A stretch of DNA of 64,000 nucleotides from Agromyces sp. SYSU T00194 (GTDB taxonomy: Bacteria; Actinomycetota; Actinomycetes; Actinomycetales; Microbacteriaceae). Position 1 is the stretch's first letter; each line of letters starts with the position of its first letter. The translations under genes and the position numbers were made by a program. The notes under the pieces were generated by a model. The model saw nothing but the letters and a program-made list of their open reading frames with translations. It made no database searches and was not told the origin of the DNA. This document shows positions 46,247 to 54,559 of this stretch, in pieces. Location: assembly GCF_040496035.1 (NCBI RefSeq), contig NZ_JBEPJZ010000001.1:2294001-2358000 (forward strand). The letters run 5' to 3'.

Positions 46247-47110
46247 ATGCGCGGCATCATCTTGGCCGGAGGTTCGGGCACCCGACTCTGGCCGATCACC
46301 AAGGGCATCTCCAAGCAGCTGATGCCGATCTACGACAAGCCGATGATCTACTACCCGCTGTCGACGCTGATGATGGCGGGAATCCGCGACATCCTGATCA
46401 TCACGACGCCCGAGTACAACGACCAGTTCCGCGCGCTGCTCGGCGACGGCGCCGACCTCGGCGTGCGGATCGAGTACGCGGTGCAGCCCTCGCCCGACGG
46501 CCTCGCGCAGGCGTTCATCATCGGCGAGGAGTTCATCGGCGACGACAGCGTCGCGCTCGTGCTCGGCGACAACATCTTCCACGGCTCGGGCCTCGGCACC
46601 GCCCTGCAGGCCCACACCGACATCGACGGCGCCGTGATCTTCGCCTACCAGGTGAGCGACCCCACCGCCTACGGCGTGGTCGAGTTCGACGACGACTTCC
46701 GCGCGATCTCGATCGAGGAGAAGCCGTCCGAGCCGAAGAGCGACTACGCGGTGCCCGGCCTCTACTTCTACGACAACGAGGTGGTCGAGATCGCGAAGAC
46801 GATCGAGCCCAGTGCGCGCGGCGAGCTGGAGATCTCCACGGTCAACGAGCGCTACCTCGAGCGCGGGAACCTCCAGGTGCAGGTGCTCGACCGCGGCACG
46901 GCGTGGCTCGACACGGGCACCTTCGAGTCGATGATGCAGGCGTCCGAGTTCGTGCGGGTCATCGAGGACCGGCAGGGCTTCAAGATCGGATGCATCGAGG
47001 AGATCGCCTGGCGTGCCGGATGGATCACCGACGACCAGCTCGCCGACCTCGCGGCGCCGCTGGTGAAGAGCGGGTACGGCACGCACCTGCTGCGGCTGAT
47101 CCGTCGATGA
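46247..47110 (+). CDS. rfbA: Glucose-1-phosphate thymidylyltransferase
   Basis: 287 aa, the short homotetrameric form. It makes dTDP-glucose from glucose-1-phosphate and dTTP, the first step to dTDP-rhamnose. N-terminal [13 protein letters not shown], the G-D-N-I-F-H-G block, E-E-K-P, and the D-T-G-T-F-E-S region are all present. A GAGGGAG ribosome site precedes the ATG. Its stop overlaps the next start (ATGA). Confidence 0.97.
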   Translation: MRGIILAGGSGTRLWPITKGISKQLMPIYDKPMIYYPLSTLMMAGIRDILIITTPEYNDQFRALLGDGADLGVRIEYAVQPSPDGLAQAFIIGEEFIGDDSVALVLGDNIFHGSGLGTALQAHTDIDGAVIFAYQVSDPTAYGVVEFDDDFRAISIEEKPSEPKSDYAVPGLYFYDNEVVEIAKTIEPSARGELEISTVNERYLERGNLQVQVLDRGTAWLDTGTFESMMQASEFVRVIEDRQGFKIGCIEEIAWRAGWITDDQLADLAAPLVKSGYGTHLLRLIRR

Positions 47111-48126
47111 CCGATCCCGGCCCCGACCTCGAGCCGGAGCCCGCCGAGGCGCCGAAGCGCTCGTCCGGGCGCATCCGGAACCTCCTGGTCAAGGCCTTCC
47201 CGCCGGTCTTCTACGGCCTGCTGCTGGTCTTCCTGGCCGTCTACATCGTCAGCGTCGACTGGTCGGTGCTCGAGGACATCACCTTCCAGGTCTGGCCGCT
47301 CGTGGTCGCCACGATCGTCAGCCTCGGCTTCCGCTACTGGGGCATCGGCATCTGGTTCCTCCTGCTGCGGCGGCTCGGCGGCACCGATCTGCGCGGGCAC
47401 TACCGCGAGCTGTCCTACATCTACGCGAAGTCGTGGCTCGGCCGGTACATCCCCGGGGCGGCCACGTGGATCCTCGGCAAGGTCTACTTCGCCTCGCGTC
47501 ACGGCGTGCCGCGGGCCCGCCTCGCGGTGAGCGGCCTGCTCGAGGGTGCGCTGCAGATCCTCGCGACCCTCATCGTGGGCCTCGCCCTCGTGCTCCTGGA
47601 CCCGCGGGCGGCGTCGATCGAGGGCTGGGTGCGCTGGAGCCTCGTCGGACTGCTCGTCGCCGGGGTGATCGTGCTCATCCCGCCGGTCTTCTCCCGCCTG
47701 CTGCAATTCGCGATGCGCCTGCTGCGGCGGAACCCGCTCGCCGCCGAGGACCTGCCGGGCTGGCGCGTCATCGGTGAGGGCGTCGGGCTCTACGCCGTCG
47801 GCGTGCTGCTGACCGGCGTGAGCTACTACCTGGTCGTCGTGGCGATCAACCCCCAGACGGGCGTCGAGGACCTGCTCTACATCGTCGGCGCCGCGAGCCT
47901 CGCGAGCGCCGTGAGCATGGTCGCGGTGTTCGCGCCCGGCGGCATCGGCGTGCGCGAGGGCACGCTCGCGCTGCTCCTGGCCGCCGTGATGCCGTCGCAG
48001 ATCGCGCTGGTGATCGTCGTCGTGCTGCGGGTGTGGAGCGTCGCGGTCGACCTGCTGTTCTACGTCGTCGCCTGGGCGGCGCGGCCCCGCTCGCTGCGCC
48101 CCGGGAAGGAGCCCGCGGATGCCTGA
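47107..48126 (+). CDS. Lysylphosphatidylglycerol synthetase-like (UPF0104) membrane protein
   Basis: 339 aa with eight or more membrane helices after a Pro/Glu-rich N-terminus. The C-terminal motif [11 protein letters not shown] is the hallmark of the flippase-like LPG-synthase membrane domain family. The catalytic aminoacyltransferase domain of MprF is absent, so lipid lysinylation is not expected. Stand-alone members recur in polysaccharide clusters and are suspected to move lipids or lipid-linked sugars. It overlaps rfbA by 4 bp. Confidence 0.82.
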   Translation: MTDPGPDLEPEPAEAPKRSSGRIRNLLVKAFPPVFYGLLLVFLAVYIVSVDWSVLEDITFQVWPLVVATIVSLGFRYWGIGIWFLLLRRLGGTDLRGHYRELSYIYAKSWLGRYIPGAATWILGKVYFASRHGVPRARLAVSGLLEGALQILATLIVGLALVLLDPRAASIEGWVRWSLVGLLVAGVIVLIPPVFSRLLQFAMRLLRRNPLAAEDLPGWRVIGEGVGLYAVGVLLTGVSYYLVVVAINPQTGVEDLLYIVGAASLASAVSMVAVFAPGGIGVREGTLALLLAAVMPSQIALVIVVVLRVWSVAVDLLFYVVAWAARPRSLRPGKEPADA

Positions 48127-49408
48127 GCCGACCGAGACGCCGACGCGCCGCGTCCTCGTGGTCGCCTCCACGTTCCCGGCGTCGCCGACCGACCCGGTGC
48201 CGGCGTTCGTGCGCGACCAGGTGATCGCGCTCGACCGACTGCTCCCGGACACGCGGTTCACCGTACTCGCGCCGCACGACGCGCGCAGTCGCACCACGTC
48301 GACCAGCGTGCACGAGTCGTACGACGAGCACCGCTTCCACTACATGTTCCCGCGGCGGTGGGAACGGCTCGCGGGTCGCGGCATCATGCCCGAGATCCGC
48401 CGCAGCCCGCTGATGCTCCTCGTCGTGCCGTTCCTGTTCCTCGGCGAGTACCGGGCCGTGCGGCGGCTCGTCCGTGAGGAGCGTCCGGACCTGCTCTACG
48501 CGCACTGGTTCACGCCGCAGGCGATGGTGTGCGCGGCGGTCGGCCGGCGCGCCGGCATCCGCACCGTGTTCACCACGCACGCCTCGGACATCGCGGTCTG
48601 GGGCCGCTTCGGCGGCCTCGGGCGACGGCTCGTCCGCACGGCGGTGGATCGCTCAGCCCGCTTCACCGCGGTCAGCCGCCGCTCACTCGAGCGCGCGCGA
48701 CGCTTCTTCACCGACGCCCAGTGGGCCGCAGTGCTGGAGAAGTCCGCCGTGATCCCGATGGGCGTCGACCTGCCCGATCCCGCCGGCGATGAGGGCGTGG
48801 CCGCGTTCCGGGCCGAGCAGGGGCTCGATGATCGCAGGGTGGTGCTGTTCGTGGGCCGGCTCGCGGCCAAGAAGGGCGTGCCGGTCCTGCTCGAGGCGAT
48901 GCCGCGCATCGTCCGGGAGTTCCCGGACGTGGCACTCGTCGTGGCGGGCGAGGGACCGGACGGCGACGCGATCCGCGCGCAGGCCGCCGAGTCGGGGCTC
49001 GGGGACGCCGTGCGCTTCGCCGGATACGTGTCGGGGGCGACCAAGGACGCGTGGTACCGCGTCGCCGAGATGTCGGTCATCCCGTCGATCGAGACGGCCG
49101 ACGGCGACGCCGAGGGGCTGCCCGTGTCGCTGCTCGAGGCGCTCGCCTACGGCAATCCCACGGTCGCGACCGAGGCCAGCGTCGCGGGCGAGGTCATGAC
49201 CGACGGCGTCGAGGGCCGCATCTGCACCTCGGGAGACGCCGAGGCGCTCGCGGAGGCGCTCGCCGACGTGCTGGGGCGCGCCGATGCGGACCGGGCCGCC
49301 ATGTCGACCGCGGCGCGCTCGACCGCCGAGCGGTACGGCTGGCCGGTCATCGCCGAGCGGACGTCGGCGTTCCTGTTCGAGGGGCTGCCGGACCCGGGTC
49401 GCGCCTGA
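48119..49408 (+). CDS. GT4 family glycosyltransferase (GT-B)
   Basis: 429 aa. N-terminal half with V-A-S-T-F-P-A-S-P-T-D-P-V-P-A-F-V; T-T-H-A-S-D-I near residue 155. C-terminal donor domain with G-R-L-A-A-K-K-G-V-P-V-L and the E-x7-E region E-G-L-P-V-S-L-L-E. It starts 8 bp inside the upstream gene and shares its 3' end (62 bp) with the convergent acyltransferase. Likely adds a sugar to the cluster's lipid-linked glycan; sugar specificity is unknown. Confidence 0.87.
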   Translation: MPEPTETPTRRVLVVASTFPASPTDPVPAFVRDQVIALDRLLPDTRFTVLAPHDARSRTTSTSVHESYDEHRFHYMFPRRWERLAGRGIMPEIRRSPLMLLVVPFLFLGEYRAVRRLVREERPDLLYAHWFTPQAMVCAAVGRRAGIRTVFTTHASDIAVWGRFGGLGRRLVRTAVDRSARFTAVSRRSLERARRFFTDAQWAAVLEKSAVIPMGVDLPDPAGDEGVAAFRAEQGLDDRRVVLFVGRLAAKKGVPVLLEAMPRIVREFPDVALVVAGEGPDGDAIRAQAAESGLGDAVRFAGYVSGATKDAWYRVAEMSVIPSIETADGDAEGLPVSLLEALAYGNPTVATEASVAGEVMTDGVEGRICTSGDAEALAEALADVLGRADADRAAMSTAARSTAERYGWPVIAERTSAFLFEGLPDPGRA

Positions 49409-50600
49409 GGACGGCGGGCTCGGCATCGTCCTCGTCCGAGATGCCCTCGTGCCGGGCGCGCGCGAGTTCGTCGCTCGCGTGGCGTTGCCGGTGGTTCAGG
49501 AAGTGGCGCTCGACGGCGAGGTAGAACAGCCAGCAGACGACGAGCACCAGCGGTACGACGACGAGCGTCAGCAGCAGGTACTGGCGCATCGTCGACAGGC
49601 CCAGCGGAAGCAGCAGCAGGTTCGCCATGCCGAGCAGCGGACTGTGCACGAGGTACACGCTGTAGGAGATCAGCCCGAGGAAGAGCGCGGGGCGTGACGC
49701 GAACGGTCGGAGCGCGAGCGGCGTGCGGCCCTTCCGCGCGGCGCGCCCGCCCCAGACCAGGATGGTCGCCAGCAGGATGGCGACGGCCGTCTCGAACGCT
49801 GCCACGGGTGGCACCATCATGATCTCGCCCGCCCGGCGCAGGTTCCAGACGACCACGACGAGCACGGCGGCGAGCGCCATGGCCGTGCGCACCCCGCGGA
49901 CGCGTCGATCGCTCATGGTGATCTGCGCGGCGAGCATGCCGGCGGCGAAGAGGGCGATGAACCACGGATGCGCGTAGCCGATCCGTGCGGTGACCGCCGG
50001 GCTCATCGAGACCACGAGGAGCCCGGTGACCACGAGCCAGCCGGGCACCCGTCGCCAGAGCAGGAGCAGGAGCGGCATCAGGAAGTAGATGTGCCACTCG
50101 ACGGCGACGCTCCAGAGCGGCCCGCTGATCTTGCCGATCCAGTTCGGGGAGAAGTCGTGCGCGAGGAACAGGTGGGCCAGGATCGACTTCCAGGTCACGG
50201 GGACCTTGGAATCCCACTGCGTGCCGCCGTGGGACTGCATGACCGGCACCGCGGCGATGAGGATCAGCGTCAGCACCAGCGCCGCGTAGTAGGGCGGCAG
50301 GATGCGCCGGGCGCGGCGCTTCAGGAAGTCCCACGTCCCCCGGCGGAACCAGAGTCGTTCCGAGGTGACGACGGGGAGCATGAGGACGAAGCCGGAGAGC
50401 ACGATGAAGATCGGCACGCCGACGTAGCCCATGCCGATGACGCTCTGCCAGACGGGCATCCGCTCGGCCGCATCTCCGCGCATGCCGGTGAACAGGAACG
50501 CGTGGTACACGACGACCAGCAGCGCCGCAGCACCCCGGAAACCGTCGACGAACGGGAACTCGGGCCTGGCGGGTGCCGGCGCGGTCGCGATTCCGGGCAT
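49347..50600 (-). CDS. Acyltransferase-3 family protein (no SGNH domain)
   Basis: 417 aa. It has the start F-V-D-G-F-R-G-A-A-A-L-L-V-V-V-Y-H and about ten membrane helices, with R-R-A-R-R-I-L-P-P-Y-Y and W-S-V-A-V-E-W-H-I-Y motifs of PF01757. Unlike the two fusions at 33.6-38.3 kb it ends in a hydrophilic tail without an SGNH domain. Probably O-acylates a sugar of the surface glycan. A -10 hexamer sits 6 nt before its ATG. The 3' end overlaps the convergent glycosyltransferase. Confidence 0.88.
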   Translation of the reverse strand: MPGIATAPAPARPEFPFVDGFRGAAALLVVVYHAFLFTGMRGDAAERMPVWQSVIGMGYVGVPIFIVLSGFVLMLPVVTSERLWFRRGTWDFLKRRARRILPPYYAALVLTLILIAAVPVMQSHGGTQWDSKVPVTWKSILAHLFLAHDFSPNWIGKISGPLWSVAVEWHIYFLMPLLLLLWRRVPGWLVVTGLLVVSMSPAVTARIGYAHPWFIALFAAGMLAAQITMSDRRVRGVRTAMALAAVLVVVVWNLRRAGEIMMVPPVAAFETAVAILLATILVWGGRAARKGRTPLALRPFASRPALFLGLISYSVYLVHSPLLGMANLLLLPLGLSTMRQYLLLTLVVVPLVLVVCWLFYLAVERHFLNHRQRHASDELARARHEGISDEDDAEPAVLRRDPGPAAPRTGTPTSARR

Positions 50601-50606
50601 CGGGCG

Positions 50607-50612
50607 AGCCTA
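50607..50612 (-). promoter_or_regulatory. -10 hexamer, leaderless-type promoter of the acyltransferase
   Basis: TAGGCT on the minus strand, then CGCCCG, then the ATG at 50600. Confidence 0.5.
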
Positions 50613-50776
50613 CGTGATGCGTGGCACGCCGCTTCGCCGTTGTGGAGTACTCATCGACACATGCGGCATAATCGAACTCGTCGTCCTCGGTGCGCTGTGT
50701 CCACACCGGCCGCACCGGAGCCCGACGATCTCCCCGCATCCTTACTCCTTCGTGACCTGACGGGACGAACGCTCAC

Positions 50777-52018
50777 GTGCGTGTACTCATCATCAACAGC
50801 GACTCCCCGCGCAACCGCGGCGACCGCGCCATCCTCGCCGGCCTCATCGAGACGGTGCGCGGCCGCTGGCCCGACGCCTCGATCTGGTCGCTCTCGCAGT
50901 ACGCCGAGCGCGACGAGGAGTGGTTCGGCATCCGCTTCCTGCCCGTCTCGCCCTACAGCGTGAACCCGCTCGACCTCCTGCGGCTGCTCCGGTTCGCGCG
51001 GCGCTTCGACGTGGTGCTCTGGGGCGGCGGGGAGATCCTGAAGGACTACACGAACCAGGCGGGGCTCGTCTACTGGGCCATGAAGATGCTCTTCGTGTCG
51101 TGGGTGAACCCGCGGCTGTACGGCGCGTACCAGGGGATCGGGCCGACGCGGGCCGCGACGAGCAAGCGGCTCATCCGCTTCGCCGCCGACCGCACCCGCG
51201 GGTTCCTCGTCCGCGACGCCGAATCCCGGCAGAAGCTCGTCGACTGGGGCGTTCGCGCGCCCGTCGTGGAGTCGTACGACCCCGCCGTCGCTGCGCCGGT
51301 CGCCGAGTGGAACGACGCGCTCGCCGCGCGGGTGGCGACGGCGCTCGACGTCGAGCCCGGGTTCCTGGGCGACATGCTCGGCGTCGGGGTGCGGCGCTGG
51401 TTCCACTACAAGCAGGGCGCAGTGCTGCCGTTCGCGCTGCGGCGGCGGTCCGCGGTGGAGTCGGAGGGGCCGGAGTTCGCTCGCTACCGCGACGCGCTCG
51501 TGGAGCTCATCGACCGCGAGATGGAGCGGCGCGGCGGCACGGTGCTCTTCTTCCCCATGCACATGTCCGCCAGCGAGGGCGACGACGCGCTCGCGCACGA
51601 CATCATCTCGCGGCTGCGCTCGCCGGAACGGGCGCGCGTGCTCGACGCCGACGTGCTCTCGCCCGCCGAGTTCACGGCGCTCGTCGGGCGATGCCGCGCG
51701 TTCCTCGCGTCTCGACTGCACTCCGCGATCCTCGCGGCCGTCGCCGGCGTGCCGGCAACCGTCCTCTACTACGTCGACAAGGGGCGGCTCTTCTTCGAGC
51801 AGCTCGGCCTGCAGGAGCTGTCCCGGCCGATCGACATCCTCCTGGAGGACGGGGCCGTCGACGAGGTCGAGGGGCTCATCGAGCGGCTGTACGTCGACCG
51901 CGAGGCCATCACCGGGCGACTCCGGGAACGCCTGGGGGAGATGACCGACCGGGTGTCGGCCGACTTCGCCGCGGTCGTTCCCGGGCGGGTCCCGGCATCC
52001 GGCGACGCGACGAACTGA
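50777..52018 (+). CDS. Polysaccharide pyruvyl transferase family protein
   Basis: 413 aa. The N-terminal N-S-D-S-P-R-N-R-G-D-R-A-I-L block, W-G-G-G-E-I-L-K-D, and the late S-R-L-H-S-A-I-L-A segment identify the CsaB/WcaK-type family (PF04230), which transfers pyruvate from PEP onto glycan residues as a ketal. Pyruvylated wall polymers can serve as anchors for SLH-domain proteins in other bacteria. The GTG at 50777 gives the family start M-R-V-L-I-I-N; no obvious ribosome site precedes it. Confidence 0.88.
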   Translation: MRVLIINSDSPRNRGDRAILAGLIETVRGRWPDASIWSLSQYAERDEEWFGIRFLPVSPYSVNPLDLLRLLRFARRFDVVLWGGGEILKDYTNQAGLVYWAMKMLFVSWVNPRLYGAYQGIGPTRAATSKRLIRFAADRTRGFLVRDAESRQKLVDWGVRAPVVESYDPAVAAPVAEWNDALAARVATALDVEPGFLGDMLGVGVRRWFHYKQGAVLPFALRRRSAVESEGPEFARYRDALVELIDREMERRGGTVLFFPMHMSASEGDDALAHDIISRLRSPERARVLDADVLSPAEFTALVGRCRAFLASRLHSAILAAVAGVPATVLYYVDKGRLFFEQLGLQELSRPIDILLEDGAVDEVEGLIERLYVDREAITGRLRERLGEMTDRVSADFAAVVPGRVPASGDATN

Positions 52019-52136
52019 GTCGCGGACGTCCCGTAGCGGAACTCGATCCGGGGCGGGCACCGGCAGATAACGGCCTCGCAACGTCATCCGGTCCGGCCTT
52101 GGGATAACTCCGTCCGGCCCGTTCGGTCCACGTACA

Positions 52137-52148
52137 GTTCCGTGGAAC
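52137..52148. promoter_or_regulatory. Short palindrome before the HPr-kinase-like gene
   Basis: GTTCC-GT-GGAAC, 12 bp upstream of the start codon at 52161, within a 142-bp gap. Could be an operator or a leader hairpin; no further evidence. Confidence 0.25.
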
Positions 52149-52160
52149 GAAAGATGAACA

Positions 52161-53213
52161 ATGCGTGAATACCTCTTCTACGGCCTGCTGAACGTCCGAC
52201 TCGAGACCCGACACCGCGGTTGGATCGACTACTTCGACAACGAGTACGACCGGATCGCCGACCCCACCGCCTCCGCGAGCGAGGCACGTGTCACGATCGA
52301 CGTGAAGCTCGTCGACCGCCTCCCCGAGCGGGAGGACGGCGACGTCGTCCGCGAGGAGCGGTTCAAGGGGCTGTTCCGGTACGCGTCCCTCGTGCGCGGC
52401 ATCGACACCGCGCACGTGACCGTGTACTTCCGGCACCACTGGATCGACCGCGTCTACATGAACGCGATCGGCGTGTACCTGCAGGCGCAGATCCTCGAGC
52501 CGGTCATGTACGCGAAGCTGCTCGGCCTCGACGTGCTGCTGATGCACGCCGGCGGCGTGGCGAGCGACGAGAAGGGCTTCCTGCTGCCCGCGTACGGCGG
52601 CACCGGCAAGACGACCCTGAGCATGGCACTCATGGCGACCGGCTACCGCCTGCTCGGCGACGATCTCCTGTTCGTCGAGACCCGCACCGGCATCGTGCAC
52701 CCGTACCCGCGCCCGCTGCACATCTTCACCTACAACGTGGACAACCTGATCGGCGCGAAGGTGCCGTTCAAGTACCGGGTCGCGGTGCGCACCAAGAACA
52801 TCCTGCGCTTCTTCCTCGAGGGCATCCTGCGCCGCGAGTTCCTCATCTCGACGCGCATCCACGCCGACGAGCTCTACGAGGGCGACGTGTTCGCGCACGC
52901 CGTGCCGTACACCGCGGTGGCCTTCCTGCGGAAGGAGGGGGACGCCATCGAGGCGGTCGAGATCGGCGACGACAACGTCGAGGACATCGCCCGCCAGATC
53001 GCCTCCTCGGAGGACCTCAACGACAGCCTCTGGGCACTGCTCGGCGACTCCCCGCTCGTGGCGGCCTTCCAGGCGGAGGAGCTGCGCGTCATCACCACCC
53101 TGCTGCGCCAGTTCCGGGCCATCGCGTTCGTGAACACGCGGCAGATGGACCTCACGCAGCCGAACGACCTGGTCGAGCTGCTGGAGTCCGACCAGCGGTT
53201 GCTCCCCGCCTGA
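52161..53213 (+). CDS. HPr kinase/phosphorylase C-terminal-like P-loop protein
   Basis: 350 aa. The second half resembles the HprK catalytic domain: Walker A G-G-T-G-K-T-T (about residues 146-152), followed by a rigid helix and the paired aspartates in L-L-G-D-D-L-L-F (about 167-168), as in L-V-A-D-D-x of HprK. The N-terminal 120 residues are unlike the HprK N-domain and have no obvious family. HprK-like orphan proteins occur in capsule and peptide-natural-product loci of many bacteria; their substrates are mostly unknown. Here it lies after a pyruvyl transferase gene and converges on a GT2 gene. No HPr gene is in the window. Confidence 0.75.
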   Translation: MREYLFYGLLNVRLETRHRGWIDYFDNEYDRIADPTASASEARVTIDVKLVDRLPEREDGDVVREERFKGLFRYASLVRGIDTAHVTVYFRHHWIDRVYMNAIGVYLQAQILEPVMYAKLLGLDVLLMHAGGVASDEKGFLLPAYGGTGKTTLSMALMATGYRLLGDDLLFVETRTGIVHPYPRPLHIFTYNVDNLIGAKVPFKYRVAVRTKNILRFFLEGILRREFLISTRIHADELYEGDVFAHAVPYTAVAFLRKEGDAIEAVEIGDDNVEDIARQIASSEDLNDSLWALLGDSPLVAAFQAEELRVITTLLRQFRAIAFVNTRQMDLTQPNDLVELLESDQRLLPA

Positions 53214-53236
53214 GTCCGACCGGGTGCGCCGGACCG

Positions 53237-53257
53237 GCGGTCGCGGCCCGCGACCGC
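53237..53257. terminator. Bidirectional hairpin between convergent genes
   Basis: A 10-bp perfect inverted repeat, GCGGTCGCGG at 53237-53246 with 53248-53257, fills the 47-bp gap between two facing stop codons. There is no U-run on either side. Confidence 0.6.
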
Positions 53258-53260
53258 GGG

Positions 53261-54229
53261 TCAGGCGCCCCGGAGGAACCTGCCGAGCCCGGCGGGCACG
53301 GGCCCCCGGATGCGCAGGAGCCCGTGCACCCCGCCCGCGGCGATCGCGACGGTGTGCCGGAAGCGGTGCGGCCCGCTGAGGATCGCGTCGATCCCCGGTC
53401 CGGTCTGGCGCTTGACGACCGCCAGCGTCCAGCGGCGATGGGTGCGGAAGTAGCGGAAGACCATGTCGACGTTGTTCCGCGTGATGTAGTACTGACGGAA
53501 TGGCGAGTGGTACTGGTACTCGAACGTGCCGTTGCGGTTGCGCCGGCGGACGCCGAACGGGCGGTACGGCACCATCTCGCCGAGCTCGTGGGCGATGTCG
53601 GTGCCGTCGGCGACGGCGATGCGGAAGCCGTGGGCGCGTACCCGCAGGCAGAACTCGGTGTCCACGCAGTCGATGACCAGGCGTTCGTCGAACAGCCCGG
53701 CGCCCTCGAGGCACTCGCGGGAGATCACGAAGCCGGACTGGATCGCCTCGGGAACCAGCCCGATGCCCTCGGGGGAGCGCCAGGTCGGGATCGAGGGGGC
53801 GCCGTTCACGGCGTCGGTGCAGACGATGCCGAGGCGCGTGACGGGATTCGCCTTGGCGAAGGTGGCCAGGCACGCGGCGACGTACCCTTCCGGCAGGAGC
53901 GTGTCCTGGTCGGTGTTCACCACGTAGTCGGCACCGTCGTCGAGCGCGGCGCGCACGCCCGCGTTCAGCGCCGCAGCGATGCCCGCGTTGCGCTCGAGCC
54001 GGAGCACGCGGATGCCGTGCCCGGAGAGTTCCTCGACCACCGCATCCGCCGCCGAACCCGATCCGTCGTCGACGGCATGGACCGCATCCACCTGCGCGGC
54101 GAGCGCGATGAGGTTCCCGACGACGCGCTCGTCGGGACGGTACAGCGGGACCACGGCGAGGATGCGCGGGGCGCTCGCGTCCCCGGTCCCGCGGGCACGG
54201 GCGTCGCGGGTCGTCTTCGGCTCTGGCAC
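53261..54229 (-). CDS. GT2 family glycosyltransferase (rhamnosyltransferase-like)
   Basis: 322 aa. GT-A fold: V-V-P-L-Y-R-P near residue 27, D-D-G-S-G-S, N-A-G-I-A-A-A-L-N-A-G, and the D-Q-D motif in V-N-T-D-Q-D-T-L-L-P, typical of RfbF-type rhamnosyltransferases. The acceptor side has D-C-V-D-T-E-F-C-L-R and H-S-P-F-R-Q-Y-Y-I-T-R-N. This supports use of the dTDP-rhamnose made in the cluster. GTG start; TAAACT lies 6 nt upstream. Confidence 0.87.
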   Translation of the reverse strand: MPEPKTTRDARARGTGDASAPRILAVVPLYRPDERVVGNLIALAAQVDAVHAVDDGSGSAADAVVEELSGHGIRVLRLERNAGIAAALNAGVRAALDDGADYVVNTDQDTLLPEGYVAACLATFAKANPVTRLGIVCTDAVNGAPSIPTWRSPEGIGLVPEAIQSGFVISRECLEGAGLFDERLVIDCVDTEFCLRVRAHGFRIAVADGTDIAHELGEMVPYRPFGVRRRNRNGTFEYQYHSPFRQYYITRNNVDMVFRYFRTHRRWTLAVVKRQTGPGIDAILSGPHRFRHTVAIAAGGVHGLLRIRGPVPAGLGRFLRGA

Positions 54230-54235
54230 TACGCT

Positions 54236-54241
54236 AGTTTA
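54236..54241 (-). promoter_or_regulatory. -10 hexamer, leaderless-type promoter of GT2 gene
   Basis: TAAACT on the minus strand, then AGCGTA, then the GTG at 54229. Confidence 0.5.
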
Positions 54242-54274
54242 GGTCGGTCGTCGAGAGGATCGGTGCGAGGGAAC

Positions 54275-54559
54275 GTGAACGAAGCCGCAGGCCAGGGGTG
54301 GGCCGATGACGCCGCAGGCGTCGAGTTGAGCCCCGATGAGCGGGCCGCCGAGGAGCGGCTGGAACTGCTGGATCGCATCGCGGGACTCGAGGCCCAGGTG
54401 GCGGAGTTGCGCAGCACCGCGCTGCTGTCGCCGACCGAGACGGTCGCGCTCGAGCGCGACCTCGCGGCCACGCACAACTCCACGACGTGGAAGGTCGGCC
54501 GCGCCGTGCTGTTCCCGGTGCGGGCCCTGCGCTACGCGAAGCGGCGGTTCCTGAGTTGA
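54275..54559 (+). CDS. Small coiled-coil protein with glycosyltransferase-tail motif
   Basis: 94 aa from the GTG at 54275 (GAGGG just upstream; GTG 54263 is in frame). A Glu/Leu-rich helix (about residues 20-50) with the heptad-like L-D-R-I-A-G-L-E-A-Q-V-A-E-L is followed by H-N-S-T-T-W-K-V-G-R-A and a basic C-terminus. The S-T-T-W-K-x-G/T segment is a pattern seen at domain ends of many wall-polysaccharide glycosyltransferases. The next GT2 gene starts on a TTG overlapping this stop (TTGA). It may be a separated piece or a partner of that enzyme; family unknown. Confidence 0.7.
   Translation: MNEAAGQGWADDAAGVELSPDERAAEERLELLDRIAGLEAQVAELRSTALLSPTETVALERDLAATHNSTTWKVGRAVLFPVRALRYAKRRFLS

Noticed and set aside
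47107..48126. Annotation as MprF-type lysyl-phosphatidylglycerol synthase
   Set aside because: Only the membrane flippase-like part is present; the cytosolic aminoacyltransferase domain needed for lysine transfer is missing.
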